This document shows positions 1 through 7,379 of a stretch of 10,816 nucleotides of DNA, piece by piece. Under the pieces are notes generated by a model. It ran no database searches, was not told where the DNA came from, and worked only from the letters and a program-made list of their open reading frames with translations. Position 1 is the first letter of the stretch, and the number at the start of each line of letters is the position of its first letter. Origin of the DNA: Thermoflexales bacterium (GTDB taxonomy: Bacteria; Chloroflexota; Anaerolineae; Fen-1058); the NCBI GenBank assembly GCA_016931085.1, contig JAFGFO010000081.1, forward strand, positions 1 through 10,816. The letters run 5' to 3'. Both the position numbers and the translations under genes were made by a program.

Positions 1-993
<993 letters not shown>

Positions 994-998
994 TTGAA

Positions 999-1004
999 CC
1001 TCCT
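999..1004 (-). promoter_or_regulatory. Ribosome binding site of gap
   Basis: Read on the minus strand, AGGAGG lies 5 bases upstream of the gap ATG. It is a full Shine-Dalgarno match and fixes the start choice. It also gives gap its own strong translation start inside the presumed yvcK-gap transcript. Confidence 0.85.
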
Positions 1005-1046
1005 GGTTGTGAATAGATTTTGCTCGTTTGAGCTTGATGACACGTT

Positions 1047-2390
1047 TTAATCCTCAGTGGCGGCTGAACCTCCGGCGCGCCGCTCCTGATTATACACGTC
1101 GATAACTTTTTGCGCCAGTTTGCGACTGTCGTGCCGCCAAGGGCTTGCCTCATTGACCACGTCGGCCGTGATAAGCCGTACGCTGCCTGGCAGGTTTTCC
1201 ACCTGGACGATTTGCCCGACGCCCTTGGGCGCGTTGGAAAAGTCCACATCCAGCTTATCGTTGGCCAACACGATGTCGACCAGCCCCGGCTGCACGTGCC
1301 GGTCGAGAGCCTGGAGATGATCGCGGCTGGTGTAAAAGTCGGTCTCGCCGATTTCGGTGGCTACGTTGCACAGGTACAGCTTGAGCGCGCGGCTGGCGCG
1401 AATGGCTTTGGGGATATCCGGCACTAGCAGGTTGGGCATGACGCTGGTATACAGGCTGCCAGGGCCAAGGGTGATGAGATCGGCGTCGAGAATGGCTTTG
1501 ATCGCTTCTGGATAGGCGGGCGCATCGTTGGGTTCCATGTACACGCGCTCGATCGCGCCGTCCGTGAGCGTGATCTTAGATTCGCCTGCCACCGGGTTGG
1601 CCGGCCCCCAAGCTTCGCTGCGCAGGTCCCCCATCAAGGTCACGTTTTGCAAGGTGCTGGGTAGAATGCGCCCCTGAACGGCCAGCACCCGGCTGCTTTC
1701 GACCAAGGCTTTTTCAAAACTGCCGGTGATAGCGGACATGGCGACGATGTAAAGGTTGCCAAAACTGTGGCCATCCAGCCCTTGGCCTTGATTGAATCGA
1801 TATTGAAAGAGTTGTGTGGTCAGCGACTCGCTGTCAGCCATGGCGGTGATACAGTGGCGAAAGTCCCCCGGCGGCAGCACACCCAACTCTCGCCGCAGCC
1901 GCCCTGACGATCCCCCGTCGTCGGCCACGGTCACGATGGCGGTGATGTTTGAGGTGTATTCTTTTAGCCCGCGCAGCAAGGTAGACATGCCCGTGCCGCC
2001 GCCGATCGCGACGACCTTGGTGCCCTGGCTCCGCTGGCGATGGCGCATCATCTTTTCAACCACCGGCTCGTCGCCCGGTCGGACGAAGGGCGAGAGCACG
2101 GAGCGGCTGATTTGTAGGAGTGCCAGGCCGACGGCGGCCAGGCCCAGTGTGCCCACCAGGGCGGCGCGCGCCAGGCGCGGGATGAACTGCAGTGTCAGAT
2201 AGTAAAAGTAGCTCGGTACGACTTGCTGGCGGTACAAGTCAACCAACACATACGCGACCCCCAACGCCAACAGCGCGATGCCGAAGAGTAATAAAAGCAG
2301 CCAGCGTTTGATGCCCAGCCCAGGCGTAAGCCATTTCCACCTCGAACGGCGCCAGGGAAACGTGATGAGTTTGCGTATTGCATGATACAT
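1047..2390 (-). CDS. yvcK: YvcK/CofD-like UDP-GlcNAc-binding factor with N-terminal membrane anchor
   Basis: This is a YvcK-family protein of 447 residues. The family is related to CofD (2-phospho-L-lactate transferase). In Bacillus subtilis and Mycobacterium it binds UDP-GlcNAc, is needed on gluconeogenic carbon sources, and affects penicillin-binding protein placement. Family motifs are clear: [18 protein letters not shown] (126-143), [12 protein letters not shown] (155-166), PPGDFRHC (173-180), HSFGNL (208-213), MGDLRSE (253-259) and [15 protein letters not shown] (309-323). The core from about residue 124 is the length of the soluble proteins. The first 120 residues are extra: a basic tail (6-29), a hydrophobic span at about 30-50, a short loop, and a second span at about 75-95. 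The anchor should leave the catalytic-type domain in the cytosol (positive-inside rule). The start at 2390 is favoured by a promoter ending only 9 bases upstream; there is no real Shine-Dalgarno. It is the first gene of a likely yvcK-gap operon. Confidence 0.9.
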   Translation of the reverse strand: MYHAIRKLITFPWRRSRWKWLTPGLGIKRWLLLLLFGIALLALGVAYVLVDLYRQQVVPSYFYYLTLQFIPRLARAALVGTLGLAAVGLALLQISRSVLSPFVRPGDEPVVEKMMRHRQRSQGTKVVAIGGGTGMSTLLRGLKEYTSNITAIVTVADDGGSSGRLRRELGVLPPGDFRHCITAMADSESLTTQLFQYRFNQGQGLDGHSFGNLYIVAMSAITGSFEKALVESSRVLAVQGRILPSTLQNVTLMGDLRSEAWGPANPVAGESKITLTDGAIERVYMEPNDAPAYPEAIKAILDADLITLGPGSLYTSVMPNLLVPDIPKAIRASRALKLYLCNVATEIGETDFYTSRDHLQALDRHVQPGLVDIVLANDKLDVDFSNAPKGVGQIVQVENLPGSVRLITADVVNEASPWRHDSRKLAQKVIDVYNQERRAGGSAATED

Positions 2391-2399
2391 AGCAGGGAG

Positions 2400-2428
2400 A
2401 TTGTAGCAGAAAAGAGCGGTGCTGTCAA
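2400..2428 (-). promoter_or_regulatory. Sigma70-type promoter of yvcK (leaderless start likely)
   Basis: On the minus strand, TTGACA (2428-2423) is followed by a 17-base spacer and TACAAT (2405-2400). This is a perfect -35, an almost perfect -10 and ideal spacing. Transcription would be expected 6-8 bases after the -10, about 2392-2394. The yvcK ATG begins at 2390, so the 5' leader would be only about 2-4 bases. The bases between the -10 and the ATG (CTCCCTGCT) hold no Shine-Dalgarno sequence, which agrees with a leaderless mRNA. Confidence 0.8.
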
Positions 2429-2431
2429 AAG

Positions 2432-2460
2432 TTCACCTTCTGGCATAAATGTGTTATACT
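2432..2460 (+). promoter_or_regulatory. Extended -10 promoter of apgM, divergent from yvcK
   Basis: TATACT (2455-2460) is preceded by TGT, forming an extended -10 (TGnTATACT). Seventeen bases upstream is TTCACC (2432-2437), a 4-of-6 match to TTGACA. Initiation near 2467 would leave a leader of about 28 bases carrying the apgM ribosome site. The -35 lies 3 bp from the -35 of the opposite yvcK promoter. TCACC (2433-2437) and GGTGA (2462-2466) are inverted copies flanking this core and might be a weak operator, though arms this short can arise by chance. Confidence 0.65.
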
Positions 2461-2483
2461 TGGTGATGTTGTAATCTATACAC

Positions 2484-2490
2484 AAGGAGG
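2484..2490 (+). promoter_or_regulatory. Ribosome binding site of apgM
   Basis: AAGGAGG ends 4 bases before the ATG at 2495. It is a near-perfect anti-16S match and supports this start over later Met codons. Confidence 0.88.
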
Positions 2491-2494
2491 CACT

Positions 2495-3703
2495 ATGGCA
2501 AACTTTGATCTGATGCGCCAATTGGCGACGAGCGGCGAGACGAAAATCGTCTTGCTCGTGATGGATGGGGTAGGGGGATTGCCGCGCGAAACGGGCGGCC
2601 CTACCGAGCTGGAATTCGCCCGTACGCCTAACCTGGACAAGCTGGCGGCCGAGGGCATGCTGGGCTTGTCCATCCCAATCGGCCACGGCATCACCCCCGG
2701 CTCTGGGCCTGGCCACCTGGCACTGTTTGGTTACGATCCCCTCAAGTACGTGATCGGGCGCGGCGTGTTAGAGTCGTTGGGGATAGGCTTTGAGTTGACG
2801 CCGGACGATGTGGCCGCGCGAGGCAACTTTTGCACGGTAGACGATGATCTGACCATCACAGACCGGCGCGCCGGCCGCATCCCCACCTCCAAGTGCGTCG
2901 AGCTGGTGGACAAGCTGCGCGCCATTCGCTTGCCCGGCGTGGAGCTGATCATCGAGGCGGTGCAGGATTATCGCTTTGCGCTGATCTTTCGCGGCAAGGG
3001 ACTTTCAGACAAGCTCAACGAAACCGATCCGCAAAAGGTGGGTCTCAAGCCTTTGCCTATCCAGGCACAGGCCGAGGGTGCCGAGGCGACAGCCGATCTG
3101 GCCAATCGCTGGGTGGCGGCTGCCCGCGAGATCCTGAAGGATGAAAAGCCGGCCAATATGGTGACACTGCGCGGGTGGGCCAAGGAACCCGGCCTGCCCA
3201 AGTTCGGCGACGTGTACAAGTTGCGCCCGGCGGCCATCGCCGTTTACCCGATGTACAAGGGCTTGGCCAGCCTGGTCGGCATGACGCTGGTGCAGGGGCT
3301 GCACAGCCTGGACGAAGAAATCGCGGCGCTGCGGGACAATTGGGAAGCCTTCGATTTCTTTTTCTTCCACTACAAATACACCGACAGTCGCGGCGAGGAC
3401 GGCGACTTTGAGGCCAAGGCGGCCGAGATCGAAAAAGTGGACGCCGCGCTGCCGCGCATTTTGGACCTGAAACCCGACGTGCTGATCGTGACCGGCGATC
3501 ACAGCACGCCGGCGGTGTGGAAATCGCACTCGTGGCACCCCGTGCCTACCTTGCTGTGGGCGCCGGGCTTGACGCGCTGCAACCCGGTGAGCGGCTTTGG
3601 CGAGACAGAGTGCCTGAAAGGTGGGCTGGGACAGTTCCCGGCTGTGGCCCTGATGCCTCTCGCGCTGGCTTATGCCGGGCGGCTGGCCAAGTTCGGCGCG
3701 TAG
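2495..3703 (+). CDS. apgM: Cofactor-independent phosphoglycerate mutase, archaeal (ApgM) type
   Basis: This enzyme interconverts 3-phosphoglycerate and 2-phosphoglycerate in glycolysis/gluconeogenesis without 2,3-bisphosphoglycerate. It belongs to the alkaline-phosphatase-like metalloenzyme superfamily. Its 402 residues fit the archaeal-type class (about 400) and not the roughly 510-residue GpmI class. Motifs: VMDGVGG with metal-binding Asp24; PGSGPGHLALFGYDP (68-82) with the likely nucleophile Ser70; KYTDSRGEDGDFEAK (294-308), the second metal motif, with Glu where many archaeal copies have His; TGDHSTP (333-339) with Asp335 and His336; and KSHSWHPVP (343-351) with further His ligands. No signal peptide is visible. 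It has its own promoter and a strong ribosome site. It is divergent from yvcK-gap, so two enzymes of the same pathway segment (GAPDH and PGM) are expressed from one intergenic region. Phosphoglycerate kinase, the step between them, is not in the window. Confidence 0.93.
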   Translation: MANFDLMRQLATSGETKIVLLVMDGVGGLPRETGGPTELEFARTPNLDKLAAEGMLGLSIPIGHGITPGSGPGHLALFGYDPLKYVIGRGVLESLGIGFELTPDDVAARGNFCTVDDDLTITDRRAGRIPTSKCVELVDKLRAIRLPGVELIIEAVQDYRFALIFRGKGLSDKLNETDPQKVGLKPLPIQAQAEGAEATADLANRWVAAAREILKDEKPANMVTLRGWAKEPGLPKFGDVYKLRPAAIAVYPMYKGLASLVGMTLVQGLHSLDEEIAALRDNWEAFDFFFFHYKYTDSRGEDGDFEAKAAEIEKVDAALPRILDLKPDVLIVTGDHSTPAVWKSHSWHPVPTLLWAPGLTRCNPVSGFGETECLKGGLGQFPAVALMPLALAYAGRLAKFGA

Positions 3704-3714
3704 GAAAGACCCGT

Positions 3715-3738
3715 AGGGGCGGTTCGCGAACCGCCCCT
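3715..3738. repeat. Perfect 24-bp palindrome, REP-like, between apgM and mreC
   Basis: AGGGGCGGTTCG is followed immediately by its exact reverse complement. The pairing can be extended by a G·U wobble and two further pairs (3712-3714 with 3739-3741). It lies 11 bases after the apgM stop and 26 bases before the mreC start. No T-run follows, so it is not a standard intrinsic terminator. Sequences of the form GTAGGGGCG...CGCCCCTAC are, as I recall, frequent dispersed palindromes in Chloroflexota and some other bacteria. As RNA, the stem could dampen or stabilise transcription passing from apgM into mreC. Confidence 0.8.
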
Positions 3739-3753
3739 GCGAACCAGGGATGT

Positions 3754-3760
3754 GAGGGTG
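3754..3760 (+). promoter_or_regulatory. Probable ribosome binding site of mreC
   Basis: GAGGGTG ends 4 bases before a GTG at 3765. It is a partial Shine-Dalgarno match and is the reason for choosing that GTG, which also places a normal-length N-terminal tail before the membrane span. Confidence 0.55.
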
Positions 3761-3764
3761 TAGC

Positions 3765-4619
3765 GTGCGAGATCTGGGACCAATCAACGCTGGAGTGCCC
3801 CCACGCCGCGCAGGCTCGTGGCTGATAGTAGTCTTGTTGCTAGCGACGGTGGTGAGCCTGGCTTTGCACGAGACGGGACAACTCAAGCCATTGGAAGACC
3901 TGGCGATGATCGTGATTGGGCCGCTGCAGCGTGCGACGTCTGGCCTGACCGGCAGCGGAGCAGAGTTGTTTCAGACCTTTCGTGACGCGCGCGAGCTGCG
4001 GGCTGCTAACCAGTTGTTGCGAGAGGCGAACGATGCCCTGACATCGGAAAATATTCGCCTACGCGAGATTGAGGCTGAAAACACCGCGCTGCGTGAGCTG
4101 CTCCAGTTCAAGCGCAATGCTCCCACTTACCAGATGCTGGCCGGCGAGGTCGTGGGCCGCGATCCCAATTCCCTGCTGCGTTACATCATCATCAGCGTCG
4201 GCGAGTTGGATGGCGTCAGGCCAGGCATGCCGGTTGTGGCCGGCGGCTCCCGCCTGGTCGGGCGTGTGGCGGATGTTCTGCCCCGCGCGTCCAAGGTGCA
4301 ATTGATCAATGATGCGGCCAGCGCTGTCAATGCCCTGGTTGAAAGCAGCCGCGCCGCCGGTTTGATTCAAGGCCAAGCGGATGGCAGCTTGAGGATGGAC
4401 TATATTCATATGGGGGATGAGGTCATCCCGGGTGATATCATCCTGACCAGTGGACTGGGAGGTAACTTTCCGCGCGCACTGGTGATTGGCCAGGTGACAG
4501 AAGTGGAAAAGCGCGATATTGACTTGTTCCAGTCGGCCAAGGTGCGGCCGGCGGCTAATCTGGACCAGTTAGAGATCGTTTTGGTGATCACCAATTTCGA
4601 ATCGATGGTTGTGCCCTAG
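3765..4619 (+). CDS. mreC: Rod shape-determining protein MreC
   Basis: MreC is the bitopic scaffold of the elongation complex. It links the MreB/MreD/RodA side to PBP2 and activates wall synthesis in the extracytoplasmic space. The 284-residue product has a short basic N-terminal tail, one membrane span at about 18-36 (SWLIVVLLLATVVSLAL), a predicted coiled coil at about 74-116 (ELRAANQLLREANDALTSEN and onward), and then the two-lobed beta domain. Family signatures in that domain include GEVVGRDPNSLLRYIIISVG (127-146), GVRPGMPVVAGG (150-161), LVGRV (164-168), VQLINDAAS (178-186) and DIILTSGLGGNFPRALVIG (224-242). The length is normal for the family. GTG is the start codon. The stop TAG is directly followed by the mreD ATG. 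No mreB precedes it, where many bacteria have one. Confidence 0.92.
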   Translation: MRDLGPINAGVPPRRAGSWLIVVLLLATVVSLALHETGQLKPLEDLAMIVIGPLQRATSGLTGSGAELFQTFRDARELRAANQLLREANDALTSENIRLREIEAENTALRELLQFKRNAPTYQMLAGEVVGRDPNSLLRYIIISVGELDGVRPGMPVVAGGSRLVGRVADVLPRASKVQLINDAASAVNALVESSRAAGLIQGQADGSLRMDYIHMGDEVIPGDIILTSGLGGNFPRALVIGQVTEVEKRDIDLFQSAKVRPAANLDQLEIVLVITNFESMVVP

Positions 4620-5120
4620 ATGAGCTTGTATTTCACCATACCGTTTCTTGCCTTGGTGGCGATGCTCCAGTCTACGCTGGTGCCACGCCTGGCCGTGGGA
4701 AGCGTGCGATTCGACCTGATGCTGCTGGTCGTGGTCTCGTGGAGCTTGCGGCGCGGCTTGCAAGAAGGCATCTTGTGGGCTTTTTGTGGGGGGATGGCTT
4801 TGGATTTGTTTTCTGGCGTTCCCTTGGGCAGTACTGCCCTCGCTTTCATGATTGTCGCTAGCGTGGTCGCCTTGGCGCGCGCCAGCTTGTTCCGCTCGCG
4901 AGTCGCCCTGCCGTGGGTGATGGCCGGGCTGGCTACTCTGATCTATTATGGACTGTCCTTGGTCATCATGGGCATCATGGGACGCCCGCTCGAAGTGGGG
5001 ACGATTTTGCTGCGCCAGGTATTGCCGGCGATGCTTTACAACGTCGTGTTGGTGACGGCCGTTTACGGCTTTTTGACCTGGTTGGACCGGCGAAGCAGTG
5101 AACCCGAGTTGAGATGGTAA
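4620..5120 (+). CDS. mreD: Rod shape-determining membrane protein MreD
   Basis: MreD is the small integral membrane partner of MreC in the elongation complex; its molecular role is poorly defined in any organism. The 166-residue product is almost wholly hydrophobic, with about five or six spans near 5-20, 30-42, 48-63, 70-88, 97-119 and 128-155. The best family signature is GGMALDLFSGVPLGSTAL (57-74), the MreD pattern of a small-residue-rich helix followed by D-x-x-S-G-x-P-x-G. The length and the position after mreC are typical. The ATG follows the mreC TAG with no gap and without a clear Shine-Dalgarno, so translation is probably coupled. A basic/acidic tail (DRRSSEPELRW) closes the protein. 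Confidence 0.88.
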   Translation: MSLYFTIPFLALVAMLQSTLVPRLAVGSVRFDLMLLVVVSWSLRRGLQEGILWAFCGGMALDLFSGVPLGSTALAFMIVASVVALARASLFRSRVALPWVMAGLATLIYYGLSLVIMGIMGRPLEVGTILLRQVLPAMLYNVVLVTAVYGFLTWLDRRSSEPELRW

Positions 5121-5154
5121 GGGTGCAACGCATCTTCGAAGCCGGGTTGCGTCT

Positions 5155-5159
5155 GGGAG
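5155..5159 (+). promoter_or_regulatory. Probable ribosome binding site of mrdA
   Basis: GGGAG lies 6 bases before the ATG at 5166. It is only moderate, but no better site precedes the next Met codons (residues 7, 25 and 26), so 5166 is the preferred start. Confidence 0.5.
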
Positions 5160-5165
5160 TAAAGA

Positions 5166-7370
5166 ATGGCACAGCAGTGGCAGATGCTAAATGAAGAGTG
5201 GCGTGAGGAACATTCCATCCTTGACTTGTCGCAAGAGATGATGCTGCCTCGCATCGCTCCTAACCTGTTTTTCCGCTTGCGCCAATTGTCTTTTTACATC
5301 GTGATCCTCCTGGTCTTTGGAATTTTTGCGGCGCGGCTGTGGCAATTGCAAGTCGTTCAGCGCGATTACTGGGCACGCCAGGCCGAGAGCAACCGCTCCC
5401 GCTTGGTGTCTTTGTCCGCACCGAGAGGGATCATTTACGACCGTAATGGGGTGCCGTTGGTACACAACGTGCCCAATTTCATCGTCACGATTACCCCCGG
5501 TTATTTGCCCGAGACTGAAGAGGGGCTGCGCGATCACGCCGGGGAGGGGAAGATATTTGCCCGCTTGTCCGAGTTGCTGGATATGCCAGTCACAACGCTG
5601 GTGGCCTCGAACACGCTGACGACGTCGGCTATGCTGACGACGTCGATTGCGACGGCGTCGGTTACGACGGCGTCGGTTACGACGGCGTCGGTTACGACGG
5701 CGTCAGTTACGACGGCGTCGAAACCGCTCACTTTGACGGCTCAGTTGGGCATCAAGGACCTGGTGGATCGGGCCATCGACCCCGACGATCGCATTAATTA
5801 CTCGGGCCCCTTCAGGCCGGTCACGATCAAGTCTGGCGTGGACTCTGTTGCGGCCATGATCATCCTCGAAGAGTTGTCCGAGCTGCCGGGGGTCGGGGTG
5901 AGCATCGCGCCGATACGCGAATACCCGGATGGGCCGATCTTTGCGTCGCTGCTGGGTTACTTGGCCGGCATCCCCGCTTCTTTGGCCGAGGAGTATGCGG
6001 CGCGCGGTTACGATTTGTCGTCTGACAAAGTGGGCCTGGCCGGCCTCGAATACACGGTCGAAAACGACTTGAAGGGCCAGACAGGCTACAAGTACGTCGA
6101 GGAAGACGTGGCTGGGCGCGAGATGCGTTCGATGGGCTATATCTCGTCTGTGGCGGGCGATAGCGTGTATCTTTCGATCGACGCCGGCCTGCAGAAGATT
6201 GCTTACGAGACGCTGCAGGCCAAGCTCGACGAGATCAATCGCTTGCGTGGTGAAGACTCTACCCGGCGCGGCGCGGTGATCGCGCTGAACCCGCAGACGG
6301 GCGAGGTGCTGGCGATGGTCAGCTTGCCTTCTTACGACAATAATCTGTTTGCGCGCGGCATTTCGTGGCGTGATTACCAGCCCTTGCTCGATGACCTTCA
6401 CCGCCCTTTGGTCAACCACGCGATTGCTGACCAGGTGCAGCCTGGCTCGACCTTCAAGATTATCGTGGCGTCCGCCGGCTTGCAAGAAGAGGTCATCACA
6501 CCTCGCACCCAGATCCTCGGTTCTGGCACGCTGGTGGTGCCCAACAAGTATTTCCCCAACGATCCCGGCCGGGCGACCCGCTTTTCTTGCTGGAACAAGG
6601 CCGGTCACGGTTATTTGGACGTGGTTCATGCCTTGGCCCAGTCGTGCAATATTTTCTTTTACGAGACCGGGGGTGGGCTTGATATCCCTGACGAGCCCGT
6701 GTTCGAGGGGCTTGGCCAGACGCGGCTGTCGGAGTATTCGACACTGTTTGGCCTGGGCAAGCGAACGGGTGTGGATTTGCCCGGCGAAGCGGAGGGCTTT
6801 GTGCCTACCGCCACCTGGAAGCGGCGCACCTTTGGCGAGAACTGGTCCACTGGCGACACCTACAACTTTTCTATTGGCGAGGGCTATCTGCAAATCACGC
6901 CCATCCAGATGCTCAATGCGGCGGCCGCCATCGCCAACGACGGCACTTTGTACCAGCCGCAGTTGGTGCACCATGTGACGACGGTCGATGGGAAGCTGGT
7001 TCGCAGCTTTCAACCCAAGACCATATCTCGTTTGCCCATCTCTTCGACATACCTGGCCCTGGTTCGGCAGGGAATGGAGCTGGCCGTAGAGTCGGGCACG
7101 TCGGTGGGGGCGCAAGTCCCGGGCGTGCGGGTAGCCGGCAAGACAGGCACGGCCGAGTTTTGCGATGACCTGGCGCAGCAGCGTTATATGTGCCAGGCCG
7201 GCGCGTGGCCTACCCACGCCTGGTTCATTGCTTTTGCGCCGGCCGAGGACCCCGAGCTGGCCCTGATCGTCTATATCTGGAACGGCGGAGAAGGCTCGGA
7301 AAGGGCCGTGCCGGTGGCTAAAGAGATTTTGGATTATTATTTTCACGTCGAGCCTCAGGCAACTGAGTAG
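5166..7370 (+). CDS. mrdA: Penicillin-binding protein 2 (elongation transpeptidase) with VTTAS repeat insert
   Basis: This is a class B penicillin-binding protein that cross-links peptidoglycan during side-wall growth, working with MreC/MreD and a RodA-type polymerase not seen here. The 734 residues comprise a cytoplasmic tail of about 38, a signal anchor at about 40-58, the dimerisation/pedestal domain with SAPRGIIYDRNG (84-95), and a transpeptidase domain. Catalytic motifs are complete: SxxK as S428-T-F-K431, SxN as S493-C-N495, and KTGT at 659-662. VGLAGLEYTVENDLKG (289-304) is the pedestal motif of the PBP2 group. Residues 151-185 are an unusual Thr/Ser/Ala/Val stretch built from VTTAS pentapeptides, lying in the pedestal region where orthologues have ordinary sequence. 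Cys475, Cys494, Cys666 and Cys676 surround the active site. The product is longer than the roughly 630-residue E. coli protein. mreD is 45 bases upstream and the GT-C gene 9 bases downstream. Confidence 0.95.
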   Translation: MAQQWQMLNEEWREEHSILDLSQEMMLPRIAPNLFFRLRQLSFYIVILLVFGIFAARLWQLQVVQRDYWARQAESNRSRLVSLSAPRGIIYDRNGVPLVHNVPNFIVTITPGYLPETEEGLRDHAGEGKIFARLSELLDMPVTTLVASNTLTTSAMLTTSIATASVTTASVTTASVTTASVTTASKPLTLTAQLGIKDLVDRAIDPDDRINYSGPFRPVTIKSGVDSVAAMIILEELSELPGVGVSIAPIREYPDGPIFASLLGYLAGIPASLAEEYAARGYDLSSDKVGLAGLEYTVENDLKGQTGYKYVEEDVAGREMRSMGYISSVAGDSVYLSIDAGLQKIAYETLQAKLDEINRLRGEDSTRRGAVIALNPQTGEVLAMVSLPSYDNNLFARGISWRDYQPLLDDLHRPLVNHAIADQVQPGSTFKIIVASAGLQEEVITPRTQILGSGTLVVPNKYFPNDPGRATRFSCWNKAGHGYLDVVHALAQSCNIFFYETGGGLDIPDEPVFEGLGQTRLSEYSTLFGLGKRTGVDLPGEAEGFVPTATWKRRTFGENWSTGDTYNFSIGEGYLQITPIQMLNAAAAIANDGTLYQPQLVHHVTTVDGKLVRSFQPKTISRLPISSTYLALVRQGMELAVESGTSVGAQVPGVRVAGKTGTAEFCDDLAQQRYMCQAGAWPTHAWFIAFAPAEDPELALIVYIWNGGEGSERAVPVAKEILDYYFHVEPQATE
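5616..5720 (+). repeat. 15-bp tandem repeat (minisatellite) inside mrdA
   Basis: Four consecutive units of GTTACGACGGCGTCG occupy 5661-5720; the third ends in TCA instead of TCG. One diverged unit precedes them at 5646-5660 (ATTGCGACGGCGTCG, coding IATAS). Two weaker, phase-shifted units cover 5616-5645 (LTTSA, MLTTS). Each clean unit codes for VTTAS. Because the period is a multiple of three, copy-number changes would keep the reading frame. Each unit also contains CGACG-G-CGTCG, a near-palindrome on the DNA level, which may encourage slippage. Confidence 0.95.
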
Positions 7371-7379
7371 TGTTTCCCG

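Noticed and set aside
1023..1036. GCTC-GTTT-GAGC hairpin in the yvcK-gap gap
   Set aside because: It has only about four pairs, with A/T flanks on both sides. It may be an accident of composition and does not make a convincing terminator between the two genes.
3005..3886. Minus-strand open frame of 293 codons opposite apgM
   Set aside because: It is antisense to a clear phosphoglycerate mutase, with no ribosome site or motif.
5124..5152. Possible hairpin in the mreD-mrdA gap (ACGCA...TGCGT around CTTCGAAG)
   Set aside because: The arms are 5 bp with a long loop and no T-run. It is not enough to call a terminator or regulator.
5113..5193. 26-codon small frame whose ATG overlaps the mreD stop and which overlaps the mrdA start
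   Set aside because: An overlapping ATGGTAA could couple translation, but there is no Shine-Dalgarno and no conservation evidence, and such short frames arise by chance.
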